From: Pseudofrankia inefficax | GTDB lineage: Bacteria; Actinomycetota; Actinomycetes; Frankiales; Frankiaceae | Length of the DNA stretch: 64,000 bases | Assembly: GCF_000166135.1 (NCBI RefSeq) | Contig: NC_014666.1 | Location: 2,356,001 to 2,420,000, forward strand | Direction: 5' to 3' | Shown here: positions 16,511-25,855 of the stretch, piece by piece | How positions within the stretch are numbered: the stretch's first letter is position 1 | How the letters are laid out: every line of letters starts with the position of its first letter | Program-made: the position numbers and the translations under genes | Notes under the pieces: model-generated | What the model saw: only the letters and a program-made list of their open reading frames with translations | What the model was told of the DNA's origin: nothing | Databases searched by the model: none

Positions 16511-19144
16511 CTACTTGCCGGTGCGGGGCCTGCCGTTCTCGTCGACCAGGCCGGCCCGACGCAGCGCGTCGGCGATCGCGCCGTTCGGCGGGGCAGCGGG
16601 CCGTCCGCCGCGCTGGCCGTTCCCGCGGCTCGTGCCGCCGCGCTGGCCGCCGCCGCCACGTCCGTCGGCGGGGGCGCCGCGGGTGCCGGCGTCCCGCCGT
16701 GGGCCGCGGTTGTCCGCGCCGCGAGCATCTCGTCCGCCGTCCCGGCCCCCTGCCTGGCCGGCGCCGCCGCCGTTCTGGCTACCGCCGGACTGGCTGCCTG
16801 GCCGCCCGCCGCCCGGTTGGCCGCCGGCCGCCTGGCCGCCGCCGCGTGGGCCCGACCGTTGCGCACGTCCCTCACGGCCGCCACCGCCGCCACCGCCGCC
16901 ACCGGTGGCCGCGTCGTCGTCGAGGCGCAGGGTCAGCGAGATGCGCTTGCGGGGCACGTCGACGTCGAGGACCTTGACCTTGACGATGTCGCCCGGCTTG
17001 GCCACCTCGCGCGGGTCGCGCACGAAGGTCTTGGACATCGCCGACACGTGCACCAGGCCGTCCTGGTGGACGCCGACGTCGACGAAGGCGCCGAACGCGG
17101 CCACGTTGGTGACCACGCCCTCCAGCACCATGCCGGCCACCAGGTCGGAGATCTCGTCGACGCCGTCGGCGAAGGTGGCGGTCTTGAACGCCGGCCGCGG
17201 GTCGCGGCCCGGCTTCTCCAGCTCGGCGAGGATGTCGGTCACCGTCGGCAGACCGAAGGTCTCGTCCACGAAGTCGGTCGCCTTCACCGCCCGCAGCGCC
17301 GTCGAGTTCCCGATCAGCCCGCGGATGTCGCCGTTCGTGGCGGTCAGGATGCGGCGCACCACCGGGTAGGACTCGGGGTGCACGGACGAGGCGTCCAGCG
17401 GGTCGTCGCCGTCGGGGATGCGCAGGAAGCCCGCGCACTGCTCGAACGCCTTCGGGCCCAGGCGTGGCACCTCGCGCAGGGCGGTCCTGGTCCGGAACGG
17501 CCCCTTCGCGTCCCGGTGGGCGACGATGTTCTCGGCGAGGGTCGCCCCGATCCCGGAGACCCGGGTGAGCAGCGGCGTCGACGCGGTGTTCACGTCGACC
17601 CCGACGGCGTTCACGGCGTCCTCGACCACGGCGTCCAGCGACCGGGACAGCTTCAGCTCGCTGAGGTCGTGCTGGTACTGGCCGACCCCGATCGACTTCG
17701 GGTCGATCTTCACGAGTTCGGCCAGCGGGTCCTGCAGCCGGCGCGCGATCGAGACGGCGCCGCGCAGCGACACGTCCATCCCGGGCAGCTCCTTCGAGGC
17801 GAAGGCGCTGGCCGAGTACACCGAGGCCCCGGCCTCGGAGACGACGATCTTGGTGAGCTTCAGCTCGCTCGCCGCGCGGACCAGCTCCTCGGCGAGCTTG
17901 TCGGTCTCCCGGGAGGCGGTGCCGTTGCCGATCGCGATCAGCTCCACCTGGTGCGCGGCGCACAGCTTGTGCAGCTTGACCAGGGCCTCGTCCCACCGGC
18001 GGGCCGGCACGTGCGGGTAGATCGTGTCGGTCGCGACGCACTTGCCGGTGGCGTCGACGACGGCGACCTTGACACCGGTCCGGTAGCCAGGGTCGAGGCC
18101 CATCGTCGCCCGAGTGCCGGCGGGGGCGGCCAGCAGCAGATCGCGCAGGTTCGTGGCGAAGACCCGGACGGCCTCGTCCTCGGCGGCCTGGAACAGGCGC
18201 AGCCGCAGGTCGATGCCGAGGTGGACCAGGACGCGCGTCCGCCACGCCCAGCGGACCGTGTCGCCCAGCCAGCGGTCGGCCGGGCGGCCCGCGTCGGTGA
18301 CACCGAACCGGGCCGCGATCGCCGTCTCGTAGCCCGACGGCACCACCGGGGCGGTCGGGTCCGCGTCCTCGGGCTCCGGGTCGAGATCCAGGTCGAGGAT
18401 CTCCTCCTTCTCGCCGCGCAGCAGCGCGAGCACCCGGTGCGACGGCAGCGAGGTGAACGGCTCGTCGAAGGCGAAGTAGTCCGAGAACTTGGCGCCGGCC
18501 TCCTCCTTGCCCTCACGGACCTTGGAGACCACCCGGCCGCGGCCCCACATCCGTTCGCGCAGCTCGCCGATCAGGTCGGCGTCCTCGGCGAACCGCTCGA
18601 CCAGGATCGCGCGGGCTCCGTCGAGCGCGGCCGCCGCGTCCGCGACGCCCTTCTCCGCGTCGGCGTAGCCGGCGGCGGTCGTCGTCGGGTCCAGCGTCGG
18701 GTCGCCCAGCAGCGCGTCGGCCAGCGGCTCCAGACCTGCCTCGCGGGCGATCTGGGCCTTCGTACGGCGCTTCGGCTTGTAGGGGAGGTAGATGTCCTCC
18801 AGCCGGGCCTTCGAGTCGGCGGCGTTGATCTGCGCCTCGAGCGCGTCGTCGAGCTTGCCCTGGGAGCGGATCGACTCCAGGATCGCCGCCCGGCGCTCCT
18901 CCAGCTCCCGCAGGTAGCGCAGCCGCTCCTCGAGCGTGCGCAGCTGCGTGTCGTCGAGGGTGCCGGTCACCTCCTTGCGGTAGCGCGCGATGAACGGCAC
19001 GGTCGAGCCGCCGTCGAGCAGCCCGACGGCCGCCACGACCTGGTTCTCGCGCACCCCGAGCTCGTCGGCGATCCGGCCCTCGATGGACCTCCTGGCAGCC
19101 TCTGTTGGCACAGCGGCGACCTGCACGGTGGACGTCGTCGTCAC
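16511..19144 (-). CDS. tex: Tex-family RNA-binding protein with Gly/Arg-rich tail
   Basis: An 877-residue Tex/Spt6-like protein. The order is N-terminal helical region ([39 protein letters not shown]), YqgF-like domain ([18 protein letters not shown]), helix-hairpin-helix segment ([19 protein letters not shown]) and an S1 domain ([41 protein letters not shown]). Tex proteins bind nucleic acids and influence transcription and ribosome-associated processes. After S1 comes a tail of roughly 120 residues made almost only of Gly, Arg, Gln, Ala and Asp, with many RGG-like steps, well beyond a typical Tex C-terminus. The GTG at 19144 is chosen because GGAGGAG lies just upstream; the frame stays open further 5' without such a site. 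Confidence 0.9.
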   Translation of the reverse strand: MTTTSTVQVAAVPTEAARRSIEGRIADELGVRENQVVAAVGLLDGGSTVPFIARYRKEVTGTLDDTQLRTLEERLRYLRELEERRAAILESIRSQGKLDDALEAQINAADSKARLEDIYLPYKPKRRTKAQIAREAGLEPLADALLGDPTLDPTTTAAGYADAEKGVADAAAALDGARAILVERFAEDADLIGELRERMWGRGRVVSKVREGKEEAGAKFSDYFAFDEPFTSLPSHRVLALLRGEKEEILDLDLDPEPEDADPTAPVVPSGYETAIAARFGVTDAGRPADRWLGDTVRWAWRTRVLVHLGIDLRLRLFQAAEDEAVRVFATNLRDLLLAAPAGTRATMGLDPGYRTGVKVAVVDATGKCVATDTIYPHVPARRWDEALVKLHKLCAAHQVELIAIGNGTASRETDKLAEELVRAASELKLTKIVVSEAGASVYSASAFASKELPGMDVSLRGAVSIARRLQDPLAELVKIDPKSIGVGQYQHDLSELKLSRSLDAVVEDAVNAVGVDVNTASTPLLTRVSGIGATLAENIVAHRDAKGPFRTRTALREVPRLGPKAFEQCAGFLRIPDGDDPLDASSVHPESYPVVRRILTATNGDIRGLIGNSTALRAVKATDFVDETFGLPTVTDILAELEKPGRDPRPAFKTATFADGVDEISDLVAGMVLEGVVTNVAAFGAFVDVGVHQDGLVHVSAMSKTFVRDPREVAKPGDIVKVKVLDVDVPRKRISLTLRLDDDAATGGGGGGGGGREGRAQRSGPRGGGQAAGGQPGGGRPGSQSGGSQNGGGAGQAGGRDGGRDARGADNRGPRRDAGTRGAPADGRGGGGQRGGTSRGNGQRGGRPAAPPNGAIADALRRAGLVDENGRPRTGK

Positions 19145-19178
19145 AGATGATCTCCTCCGGTCCCCACTGATTATGGCG

Positions 19179-19326
19179 GTCGGGCGGAACCGGGCGCGGA
19201 GCGCCCGTCGCCCGACCCGCCTGGTTCGGGCGCTGAGCGCCCTCTCCTGCGTGGTTCGGGGGGAGGGGAGGAGTACGGAGGCGAGTGCTTGTCCAGGGCC
19301 GGTTTCTGGGGCGCGTTTCGCCTGGG
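19179..19326. repeat. Dispersed intergenic repeat, family A, copy 1
   Basis: It starts with a two-level hairpin: outer GTCGGGCG/CGCCCGAC (19179-19186 and 19209-19216) enclosing GGGCGC/GCGCCC. A palindrome GGGCGCT-G-AGCGCCC (19228-19242) follows, then a stretch containing GTGGTTC, GCTTGTCCAGGG and TTCGCCTGG. The same order and much of the same sequence recur at 30675-30820. It occupies nearly all of the gap between tex and the zinc-ribbon gene. Confidence 0.7.
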
Positions 19327-19350
19327 AATCGGTCGTGTCCCGGCTACCCG

Positions 19351-19614
19351 TCAGGCCTGGGCGAGGCGGCCGGTGTCGGCGTGGTCGCGGATGAGGCTGC
19401 TGTCGACGCCCTCGCCGCGGGCGCAGTGGGCGCAGCAGTAGAAGCGGCCGTCGGCCTCGACGCCGTGGCCGCTGATCTTCACACCGCAGTGTTCGCAGAC
19501 CGGGCTCATCGCATGGATCGCGCACTCGAAGCTGTCGAAGACGTGCACGGCGCCCTGGGCGTGCACCTCGAAGCTCATCGCGTAGTCGTTGCCGCAGACC
19601 TCGCACACGGACAC
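19351..19614 (-). CDS. Small two-zinc-ribbon protein of unknown function
   Basis: An 87-residue protein with four CxxC-type pairs: [17 protein letters not shown], and CCAHC near the C-terminus, plus conserved [13 protein letters not shown]. It looks like a small metal-binding protein conserved in actinomycetes; I do not know a function. The GTG at 19614 is preferred over the ATG at 19647 because AAGGAGG lies seven bases upstream of it. It sits between the methyltransferase operon and tex on the same strand and could be transcribed with either, though a repeat/hairpin separates it from tex. Confidence 0.7.
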   Translation of the reverse strand: MSVCEVCGNDYAMSFEVHAQGAVHVFDSFECAIHAMSPVCEHCGVKISGHGVEADGRFYCCAHCARGEGVDSSLIRDHADTGRLAQA

Positions 19615-19696
19615 CGCCGCGCCTCCTTCGCCGGGCCGGCCCGTCACCTGACGGGGGGCTGTGGCTACGGACGGTAGCGGCCCGGCTGGGGGCGGG

Positions 19697-21577
19697 CTAC
19701 CCGATGGCCGACGTGGCGGCGCCGGGATCGGCGAGCCGGGCGAGGATGCGGTACGCGTTCGCGCGGTTGCCTCGGGTCAGGAACGGCCGGCTCGCCGCCT
19801 CGGCGACCGCGGCCACCGGCATCAGCGGCGCGAGGGCCGCGAACGCCGCCGCCCGCCGGGCATAGCCGAGCAGCGGGCGGCGCACGTCCCGCCAGGGCAG
19901 GTCGGGCGACGGGCCCAGCAGCTGGAACACCCCCCACCAGGCCAGCGGGGCGTCGCCGGAGATGTGAACCTGCCCGAACTCCACGTGCTCGATGACGAAG
20001 CCGCGCGCGGTCAGCGCGTCGACGAGGTTGTCCGCCGGCAGCAGGTTCAGGTGCTGGGGGATCAGCATCCCGGAGGCCAGCGGCCCATAGGCCCGGAAGG
20101 TCACGCTGTCCGGGTTCGGCACCTCGATGAGCAGATGGCCGCCCGGGCGCAGCGCGAGCGCGGCGGCGTCGAGCTCGGCCCGCGGGTCGCCGGTGTGCTC
20201 CAGGTAGTGGAACATGCTGACCACGTCGTAGCGGCCGGCCAGCGACGGGGCGAGGTCGGGGAACTGGCCCAGGTAGGCGTTCTCGACCCAGCCGCGCCGG
20301 CCGGCCTCCTCGATGCCGTCGCCCAGGTCCAGGCCGTCGAAGACGGTGCTCGGCCAGACATCCCGCGCCAGCAGGCAGAAATGCCCGTGGCCCGCGCCGA
20401 CGTCGAGCCAGGTCCGCGGCGTCGGCGGCACCGAGCGGGCCCGCGCCGGGTGCGAGCCCGGTCCGAAGCCCAGTACCTGCTCCATCGAGTCCCGGCCGAG
20501 CCCGCCGTAGAAGTCGCGGTAGTAGAAGTCGAGGCCCTCCGGCGTCAGCCGCGGGTTCTGGAAGACGTGCCGGCAGTCGGCGCACCGGTCGTAGCGGAAC
20601 CGGCCCGGCTTGACCTGCATGGTGTCGACGCCGACGGTCATCCGGCGCAGCCGGGGACCGCCGCACCACGGGCAGGTGGTCCGGGGCTCCTCCAGGAACC
20701 GCTCGACGCCGGCCGCGAGATCGGCCCGGTAGGCCGCGCGGGCCGCTTCGAGACCGGCCTCGTCGTCGGCGGCGTAGGCCGGAGGTAACGACACCCGCCA
20801 GCGGCCGAGCCGCTCGGTGGCCCGGGTTGGGGCCAGGTCGGCGACCAGCTCGGCGGCGCCGCGGCGCCGAACCAGCGGCGCGGCGAGCAGGTCGGCCCGG
20901 TCGATCCGCACCGGCCCGCCGGCGGCGACGGCGGCCGGCTGCAGCCAGCTGAGCGCGGCCGCGGCGAGCGTCCAGCCGGGCGCCGCCCGCGCCCCGGTGG
21001 CGAGCAGCGCGTCGCGGACCGCCGGGGCGACCAGGCTCGGCGGCTGCCACGCGTAGGCGGCGCGCTGGACGGCGAACCGCTCGGCCCCGGTCCTGGGCAG
21101 TGCCCGCAGCCCCGGCAGCACGGCGAGGGCCGTGGTCGTCGGCGCGTGCCGCTTGAGCACGGCGGTGATCGCGACCAGGTCGGTCTCGCCGAGGTCCTTC
21201 GGGTCCAGTGCGCTGCGGGCGAGGATCTCCCGGTCGACCAGCAAGGCCTGGTAGGCGCCCCGGCCCGGGGTGAGCCGGTTGGCCTGGTAGCTGGTGGTGT
21301 CGACGAGCCGGGCCAGGTCGAGCAGGCGGTCCGGGGTCAGCTGCTCGGGCACCAGGTCGAGCACGTCCAGGCCGTGGCGGCGGGCGTGGGCGCTGGCCGC
21401 GCGCCGCTGGGCCTCGTCGAGGCGGACCCCGCCGACGGTGAGGAAGACGTGCGCGTGGTGCACCGGCTCGTCGGACGGCCCGATGACCGGCAGCGCGGAC
21501 AGCCGGCGCCGCAGCCGGGCGGTGTTGAGGCCGACACCGGCGGCCACGGCCGCCGAGATCCAGGTCCGACGGTTCAC
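19697..21577 (-). CDS. Zinc-ribbon SAM methyltransferase with unrecognised N-terminal region (paralog 1)
   Basis: A 626-residue protein. Residues 1 to about 290 form a region I do not recognise; it begins with a hydrophobic segment (WISAAVAAGVGL) and contains RHGLDVLDLVP, GRGAYQALLVD and AVLPGLRA. A zinc ribbon follows (CPWCGG near 302 and CADC about 30 residues later, then HVFQNP), then a class I SAM methyltransferase domain with motif I WLDVGAGHGHFC near 390, FHYLEHTGDP and LLIEVPNP. Zinc-ribbon methyltransferases of this sort often act on sugars or small metabolites. The whole architecture is repeated in the gene just upstream (21651-23552), and both follow a phosphopantetheinyl transferase gene. 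There is a 73-base gap to the upstream paralog. Confidence 0.75.
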   Translation of the reverse strand: MNRRTWISAAVAAGVGLNTARLRRRLSALPVIGPSDEPVHHAHVFLTVGGVRLDEAQRRAASAHARRHGLDVLDLVPEQLTPDRLLDLARLVDTTSYQANRLTPGRGAYQALLVDREILARSALDPKDLGETDLVAITAVLKRHAPTTTALAVLPGLRALPRTGAERFAVQRAAYAWQPPSLVAPAVRDALLATGARAAPGWTLAAAALSWLQPAAVAAGGPVRIDRADLLAAPLVRRRGAAELVADLAPTRATERLGRWRVSLPPAYAADDEAGLEAARAAYRADLAAGVERFLEEPRTTCPWCGGPRLRRMTVGVDTMQVKPGRFRYDRCADCRHVFQNPRLTPEGLDFYYRDFYGGLGRDSMEQVLGFGPGSHPARARSVPPTPRTWLDVGAGHGHFCLLARDVWPSTVFDGLDLGDGIEEAGRRGWVENAYLGQFPDLAPSLAGRYDVVSMFHYLEHTGDPRAELDAAALALRPGGHLLIEVPNPDSVTFRAYGPLASGMLIPQHLNLLPADNLVDALTARGFVIEHVEFGQVHISGDAPLAWWGVFQLLGPSPDLPWRDVRRPLLGYARRAAAFAALAPLMPVAAVAEAASRPFLTRGNRANAYRILARLADPGAATSAIG

Positions 21578-21650
21578 GGAACCTCCAGCGGGCGGGAGCG
21601 ACTCACTGCGGCCCGGGCCGGCCGGCCACGGGATCCGACGTCGGGAAGCA

Positions 21651-23552
21651 TCACGGCAGCCGGGCCAGAACCCGGTAGGCGTTCGACCGGCGCCCGCCCG
21701 TCAGGTACGGCCGGGCGGCCGCGTCGGCGACGACCATGGCCGGGAACAGCGGCCCGAGCGCGGCCAGCGTCGCCAGCCGCCGGGCCTGCCCACCCGGCGA
21801 CCCGGGCTGGGCCCGCCAGGGCAGGTCCAGCGACGGGGCGAGCCGTTGGCACAGCGCCCACCAGGCGTACATCCCGTCGCCGTCGAGGTGGGCCCGGCCG
21901 AACTCGACGTGCTCGACCCGCAGGCCGCGCGCCGTCAGCGCGTCGACCAGGTTGTCCGCGGGGATCAGGTGCAGATGCTGCGGCGCGAGCCAGCCCGACC
22001 ACAGCGGTCCGTAGACGCGGGCGGAGAGGCTCTCGGGGTTGGGCACCTCGATCAGCAGGTGGCCGCCCGGGCTCAGCGCGGTGATCGCGGCGTCCAGGTC
22101 CGCGCGCGGGTCCCGAGTGTGCTCCAGGTAGTGGAACATGCTGACCACGTCGTAGCGCCCGGCCAGCGACGGGGCCAGGTCGGGCAGCTGGCCGGAGTAG
22201 GTGTGGTCGATCCAGCCCCGCCGGGCCCCCTCCGCCAGGGCCTCGCCCTGGTCCAGGCCGTCGAAGACCGTGGTCGGCCACACGTCGCGGGCCATCAGGC
22301 AGAAGTGGCCCATGCCGGTGCCCACGTCCAGCCAGGTGCGCGGCGTCGGGGGTACCGACCGGGCGCGGGCGAGGTAGCCCGCCCGGCCGGCGTCGCCGAT
22401 GACCTCCATGATCGGTGCGCCCAGGCCGTCGTAGAAGTCGCGGTAGTAGAAGTCCAGGCCCTCGTCGGTGGGGGACGGGTTCTGGAAGACGTGCCGGCAG
22501 TCGGCGCAGCGGTCATAGCGGAACCGGCCTGGCTTGGCCAGCGTCGCGTCGAAGCCATCGGTGACCTTGGTCAGCCGGGCGCCGCCGCACCACGGGCAGG
22601 TGGGCCGCGCCGCGGCGAGAAAGCGCTCGACGCCGCCGGCCAGGTCGGCCTGGTAGATCGCGCGCAGCTCGGCGGCGTGCTCCGCGTCGTCGGCGGGGAA
22701 CGCGTGTGGGCGGGCGAAGCCCCAACGTGCCAGGCCGCCCGAGTCCGCGCCGCCAGGTTCGCCCGGGGTGCGCACCTGGGCGCTGCGGGCCGCCGCGGCA
22801 CCGAGGGCGGACGCGTCGGCGACGAACTCGGCCGCGGCCCGCCGCCGTTGCAGCGGCGCGGTGAGGGCCTCGGCCGGGCGCAGCCGGACCGGCCCGCCCG
22901 ACGCGGCGGCGACGGGCTGCAGCCAGCTGGCCGCCGCCGCCGCGAGCGTCCAGCGGGGGGCGCGGGCCAGCCCACGGGCCAGCGCCAGGTCCCGGACCAT
23001 CGGGCCGAGCGGGCGTGCCGGGTCCCAGCGGGACGTCGCCTGCCGGACGGCCAGCCGTTGCTGGCCCGTCCGGGGCGCGGCCCGCAGCCCGGGCAGCACG
23101 GCGAGACCGGTGGTCAGCGGCGCGTACCGCTTGAGCGTCGCGGTGACGGCGACCAGGCCGACCTCGGTGACCTCCTTGGGGTGCAGCCCCGCGCGGGCCA
23201 GCACGTCCCGGTCGATCAGCAGCGCCTGGTAGGCGCCGCGGCCCGGCGCCAGCCGGTCGGTCCGGTACCGGGCCGGGTCGACCAGCCGGGCCAGGTCGAG
23301 CAGCCGGTCGGGGCTCAGCTCGTCGGGCACGAGGTCCAGGACGTCGAGGCCGTGGCGGCGCGCGTACGCGCTCGCGGCCCGCTGCTGGGCGTCATCGAGC
23401 CGGACGCCGTCGGCCGCCAGGAAGACGTGAGTGTGGTGGACCCGGTCGTCCGAGGGCTCGATCACCGGCAACGCGGCCAGCCGACGGCGCAGCCGAGCCG
23501 TATTGATCACGATCCCGGCGGTCAGGGCCGCTGGCAGCACAGCTCGGTTCAT
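21651..23552 (-). CDS. Zinc-ribbon SAM methyltransferase with unrecognised N-terminal region (paralog 2)
   Basis: A 633-residue paralog of the next gene downstream, alike along the full length, with the same islands RHGLDVLDLVP, GRGAYQALL and AVLPGLRA in the N-terminal region. It has the same zinc ribbon (CPWCGG ... YDRCADCRHVFQNP) and SAM motif I WLDVGTGMGHFC, then FHYLEHTRDP and EVPNPES. It carries a short Ala/Gly-rich insertion before the zinc ribbon that its partner lacks. Its ATG shares one base with the TGA of the phosphopantetheinyl transferase gene (TGATG), so the two are translationally coupled. Conserved catalytic motifs in both copies argue that both are active and may have diverged in substrate. 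Confidence 0.75.
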   Translation of the reverse strand: MNRAVLPAALTAGIVINTARLRRRLAALPVIEPSDDRVHHTHVFLAADGVRLDDAQQRAASAYARRHGLDVLDLVPDELSPDRLLDLARLVDPARYRTDRLAPGRGAYQALLIDRDVLARAGLHPKEVTEVGLVAVTATLKRYAPLTTGLAVLPGLRAAPRTGQQRLAVRQATSRWDPARPLGPMVRDLALARGLARAPRWTLAAAAASWLQPVAAASGGPVRLRPAEALTAPLQRRRAAAEFVADASALGAAAARSAQVRTPGEPGGADSGGLARWGFARPHAFPADDAEHAAELRAIYQADLAGGVERFLAAARPTCPWCGGARLTKVTDGFDATLAKPGRFRYDRCADCRHVFQNPSPTDEGLDFYYRDFYDGLGAPIMEVIGDAGRAGYLARARSVPPTPRTWLDVGTGMGHFCLMARDVWPTTVFDGLDQGEALAEGARRGWIDHTYSGQLPDLAPSLAGRYDVVSMFHYLEHTRDPRADLDAAITALSPGGHLLIEVPNPESLSARVYGPLWSGWLAPQHLHLIPADNLVDALTARGLRVEHVEFGRAHLDGDGMYAWWALCQRLAPSLDLPWRAQPGSPGGQARRLATLAALGPLFPAMVVADAAARPYLTGGRRSNAYRVLARLP

Positions 23553-24388
23553 CAGGCACTGTCTCCGTCCACCCGGTCCTCCGGGCTGATCGCGACCACG
23601 GCGAGGATCAGGCCCTGAGTGACCAGGTACCGGCCGCGCATCGACGTGAGTCGTCGCCCGCCCGGCAGGACCGGGCCCGTCACCAGCAGCTTCGCGGTGA
23701 AGGTGCCGGTCCGTCGTGTCGCGGCGCCGGTGCGTTCCACGTCGCCTGTCGGCCCGCTGTCGTCCGGACCGCTTCCGCCTGGCCCGTGTGCCGCCGGCCC
23801 TTGTGCGGCCGGGCTGGCATCGGCCGGGCGGCCGTCGAGGGTGATCAGCGCGTCCTCGAAGCCCAGCCAGCTCCCGGCCAGCGGGAACCAGGCCTTGTAG
23901 ACGGACTCCTTGGCGCAGAACAGCAGCCGGTCCCAGTGCACCTCGGGCTCGGCCCGGGCCACGGCCCGTACCCAGGAGCTCTCCGCCGGCAGCGCGATCC
24001 GCTCGAAGACCCCGTCCGGCGTCGGACCGTTCGGCTCGGCGTCGATCCCGATGGACAGCACGTCCCCGGCCCGCGCGACGACGGCGGCCCGGTATCCCTC
24101 GCAGTGGGTGATGCTGCCGACCAGCCCGGCCGGCCACAGCGGCTCCCGGTTCGGCCCGGCCAGCAGGGGCGCGGGCGCGACCCCGAGGCGCGCCATCGCC
24201 CGCCGCGCGCACACCCGGCCGGCGGTGAACTCCCGGCGGCGCTTCGGCACGGCCCGGGCGAGCAGCGCCTCCTCGGCGGGGAACAGCTCCGACGGCGACT
24301 CGTCCACGAGCGTCTCCGCCGCGACGGCCTTCGCCGGCACAAGGTCGGCCAGCAGGCTCGCGGCTGCCCCCACTCCTACTTCCGGCAT
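23552..24388 (-). CDS. Sfp-type 4'-phosphopantetheinyl transferase
   Basis: A 278-residue enzyme that transfers 4'-phosphopantetheine from CoA to a serine of carrier proteins. Family signatures are present: GSITHCEGY, SIGIDAEPN (Mg-binding Asp) and FCAKESVYKAW. The FTAGRVCARRAMARLG segment matches the EntD/Sfp group used for polyketide and non-ribosomal pathways. A 40-residue Gly/Pro/Asp-rich insertion near residues 190-235 is unusual. ATG start. It is the first gene of a minus-strand operon with two methyltransferase-fusion genes; no carrier-protein gene is in the window, so its targets are elsewhere unless the unknown N-terminal regions are involved. Confidence 0.88.
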   Translation of the reverse strand: MPEVGVGAAASLLADLVPAKAVAAETLVDESPSELFPAEEALLARAVPKRRREFTAGRVCARRAMARLGVAPAPLLAGPNREPLWPAGLVGSITHCEGYRAAVVARAGDVLSIGIDAEPNGPTPDGVFERIALPAESSWVRAVARAEPEVHWDRLLFCAKESVYKAWFPLAGSWLGFEDALITLDGRPADASPAAQGPAAHGPGGSGPDDSGPTGDVERTGAATRRTGTFTAKLLVTGPVLPGGRRLTSMRGRYLVTQGLILAVVAISPEDRVDGDSA

Positions 24389-24603
24389 ACCGCCAGCTTC
24401 GCACCGCCCGCGACAAGCCTCCGGACCCGGTCGCGCCGCTGGGTGCCGGCACCGGGCCTTGAGCGGGTCCTGTCGGCCTCCGCACGGCCGCGGGCGTGAC
24501 GGAGGCCACGGTCGGCGAGGAGGCGGGCGGTGAGAACCGAACAGGCACCCACATGGTTCGGGCCCCGACCGTGGCCGGGGCGTGGAAGCCCTGAAGCCGC
24601 AGG

Positions 24604-24677
24604 TGGAGCGGGTGACCGGGATCGAACCGGCATGACCAGCTTGGAAGGCTGGGGCTCTACCATTGAGCTACACCCGC
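24604..24677 (-). tRNA. tRNA-Gly (anticodon TCC)
   Basis: On the minus strand the acceptor GCGGGTG (24677-24671) pairs with CACCCGC. The anticodon stem CCAGC/GCTGG encloses CTTCCAA, giving anticodon TCC, and the T loop GGTTCGATCC is intact. After the discriminator T, CCA is encoded in the DNA (24606-24604). Confidence 0.93.
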
Positions 24678-24950
24678 ATGGTGATCGCGTTGAAGCTTAT
24701 CGCAGGGCGAGGCTCGGCGACGATCTGGCGGTCGTCCCTCTTCTGGCCCGACGTTGTGTTCACAGATCGGGGCGAACCGGACCCATCGTGTAGGGGCGGG
24801 CACCCCCTGGTGACCGTAGACGGCGCCCCGGTGGGGTGACCGTGGTGGCCTGCGGGTGAGGTCGGCCCGCCGGCACCGTCCCGGCCGCTCCGAGGCGCCG
24901 CCTCGCCTGCGCGGATGCCGATCATGGGGCGGGCTTGCCGGACTGCTTCA

Positions 24951-25077
24951 CCTTGATCGAGAACTGCGCAGGAAAAAATTGGACAAATTGGGGCGTGGAG
25001 CGCCGTTTTGGCTGCGCGACGGGCGATCAAGGCCTTCCAGCGGGTTGGGAGGCCAGCCTTGATCATTGGTTGCGCAG
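24951..25077. repeat. Three copies of a 21-base element CCTTGATC-N7-GCGCAG
   Basis: Copies lie at 24951-24971 (+), 25012-25032 (inverted) and 25057-25077 (+). Copies 1 and 2 form an inverted repeat with paired ends and a 6-base mismatched interior on each side, spanning an unusually AT-rich patch (GGAAAAAATTGGACAAATTGG). The rest of 24678-25292, about 600 bases between the two tRNA genes, shows no supported gene. Confidence 0.55.
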
Positions 25078-25292
25078 GGGATTCTGGCCAGTCGGGGGAC
25101 TGGTGGAGGTGGGGGCTGGGGTCGGGCTGGTCGGCGCCGGAGGAGTGGCGGGACCGGGGCGGGCTCCGAGCGCCGGCGCGATCGAGCCGACGCGGCCTGG
25201 TGCCGCGGGTTGCTGGTGCCGCGGGTTGACAGTGGTGAGGCCCGGGCCGCGATCGAGGAGCCACCAGCCCGTAGGATGGAGGCGCAACGCCT

Positions 25293-25365
25293 CGGGGCGT
25301 AGCGTAGTGGCTAGCGCGCCTGCTTTGGGTGCAGGAGATCGGGAGTTCGAGTCTCCCCGCCCCGA
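25293..25365 (+). tRNA. tRNA-Pro (anticodon TGG)
   Basis: Acceptor CGGGGCG (25293-25299) pairs with CGCCCCG (25358-25364). Anticodon stem CCTGC/GCAGG encloses TTTGGGT, giving anticodon TGG. T arm GGGAG-TTCGAGT-CTCCC is intact. Length 73 bases without an encoded CCA. Confidence 0.93.
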
Positions 25366-25447
25366 CGTGCTGGCTCACCGTGTTTGCTGACTTCGTCAGC
25401 TGCCCGGGGGCCGCGATATTGCTCCGGGGGGCGACCCCCGGACCCCC

Positions 25448-25855
25448 GGTGTCGAGCTTCGCTCGACTGGGGGGTCGAGGTTGCTTCGCTTCTCGACGGT
25501 CGGCTTGTTCGGCTGGGGTGGGGTGGGCTGGCCTGTGGCCCGCCGGTGTCGAGCTTCGCTCGATCGGGGGGTCGAGGTTGCTTCGCTTCTCGATGGTCGG
25601 CTTGTTCGGCCGGGGTGGTGGGGGGCTTCTGGCCCGTTGGTGTCGAGTTCTGCTCGGCTGAGGGGTTGGGGGCGCCGCGCTTCCTGGTGCGGGTCTGCCT
25701 GGCTGGGGTGGTGGGGTGGCCTTTGGCCCGCTGGTGTCGAGTTCGGCTCGACTGGGGGGTTGAGGTGGCTTCGCGTTCCGGGGTCGGGCTTGCTCGACTG
25801 GGATGCCGGAGTGGCCTTGGCTCGCCGGTGTCGAGCTTCGCTTGACCGAGGGGCT
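25448..25855 (+). repeat. Tandem array of a 94-97 bp hairpin-bearing repeat
   Basis: Five units begin with GGTGTCGAG at 25448, 25545, 25639, 25733 and 25827 (spacings 97, 94, 94, 94; the last is partial). Unit 1 opens with a hairpin GTCGAGC-TTC-GCTCGAC and continues with a second one, GTCGAG ... CTCGAC, around GTTGCTTCGCTT. Later units have point changes, but copy 4 keeps the first stem with a changed loop (GTCGAG-TTCGG-CTCGAC). The period is not a multiple of three, so it is not a coding repeat. It fills the gap between tRNA-Pro and the trigger factor gene. Confidence 0.75.

Noticed and set aside
16505-19150. A long plus-strand open frame of about 880 codons opposite tex
   Set aside because: Its composition is that of a reverse-strand shadow in GC-rich DNA, it has no family motif, and the opposite strand encodes a complete Tex protein with all domains.
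19697-24388. A polyketide or non-ribosomal peptide gene cluster around the phosphopantetheinyl transferase
   Set aside because: No ketosynthase, adenylation, condensation or carrier-protein domain is present in the window; the transferase alone is not evidence of a cluster here.
24604-25365. Integrated element attachment site at the tRNA genes
   Set aside because: No integrase, relaxase or duplicated tRNA 3' end is visible in the window.
25448-25855. CRISPR array
   Set aside because: Units of 94-97 bases are similar throughout, with no division into constant repeats and unique spacers, and no cas gene is present.
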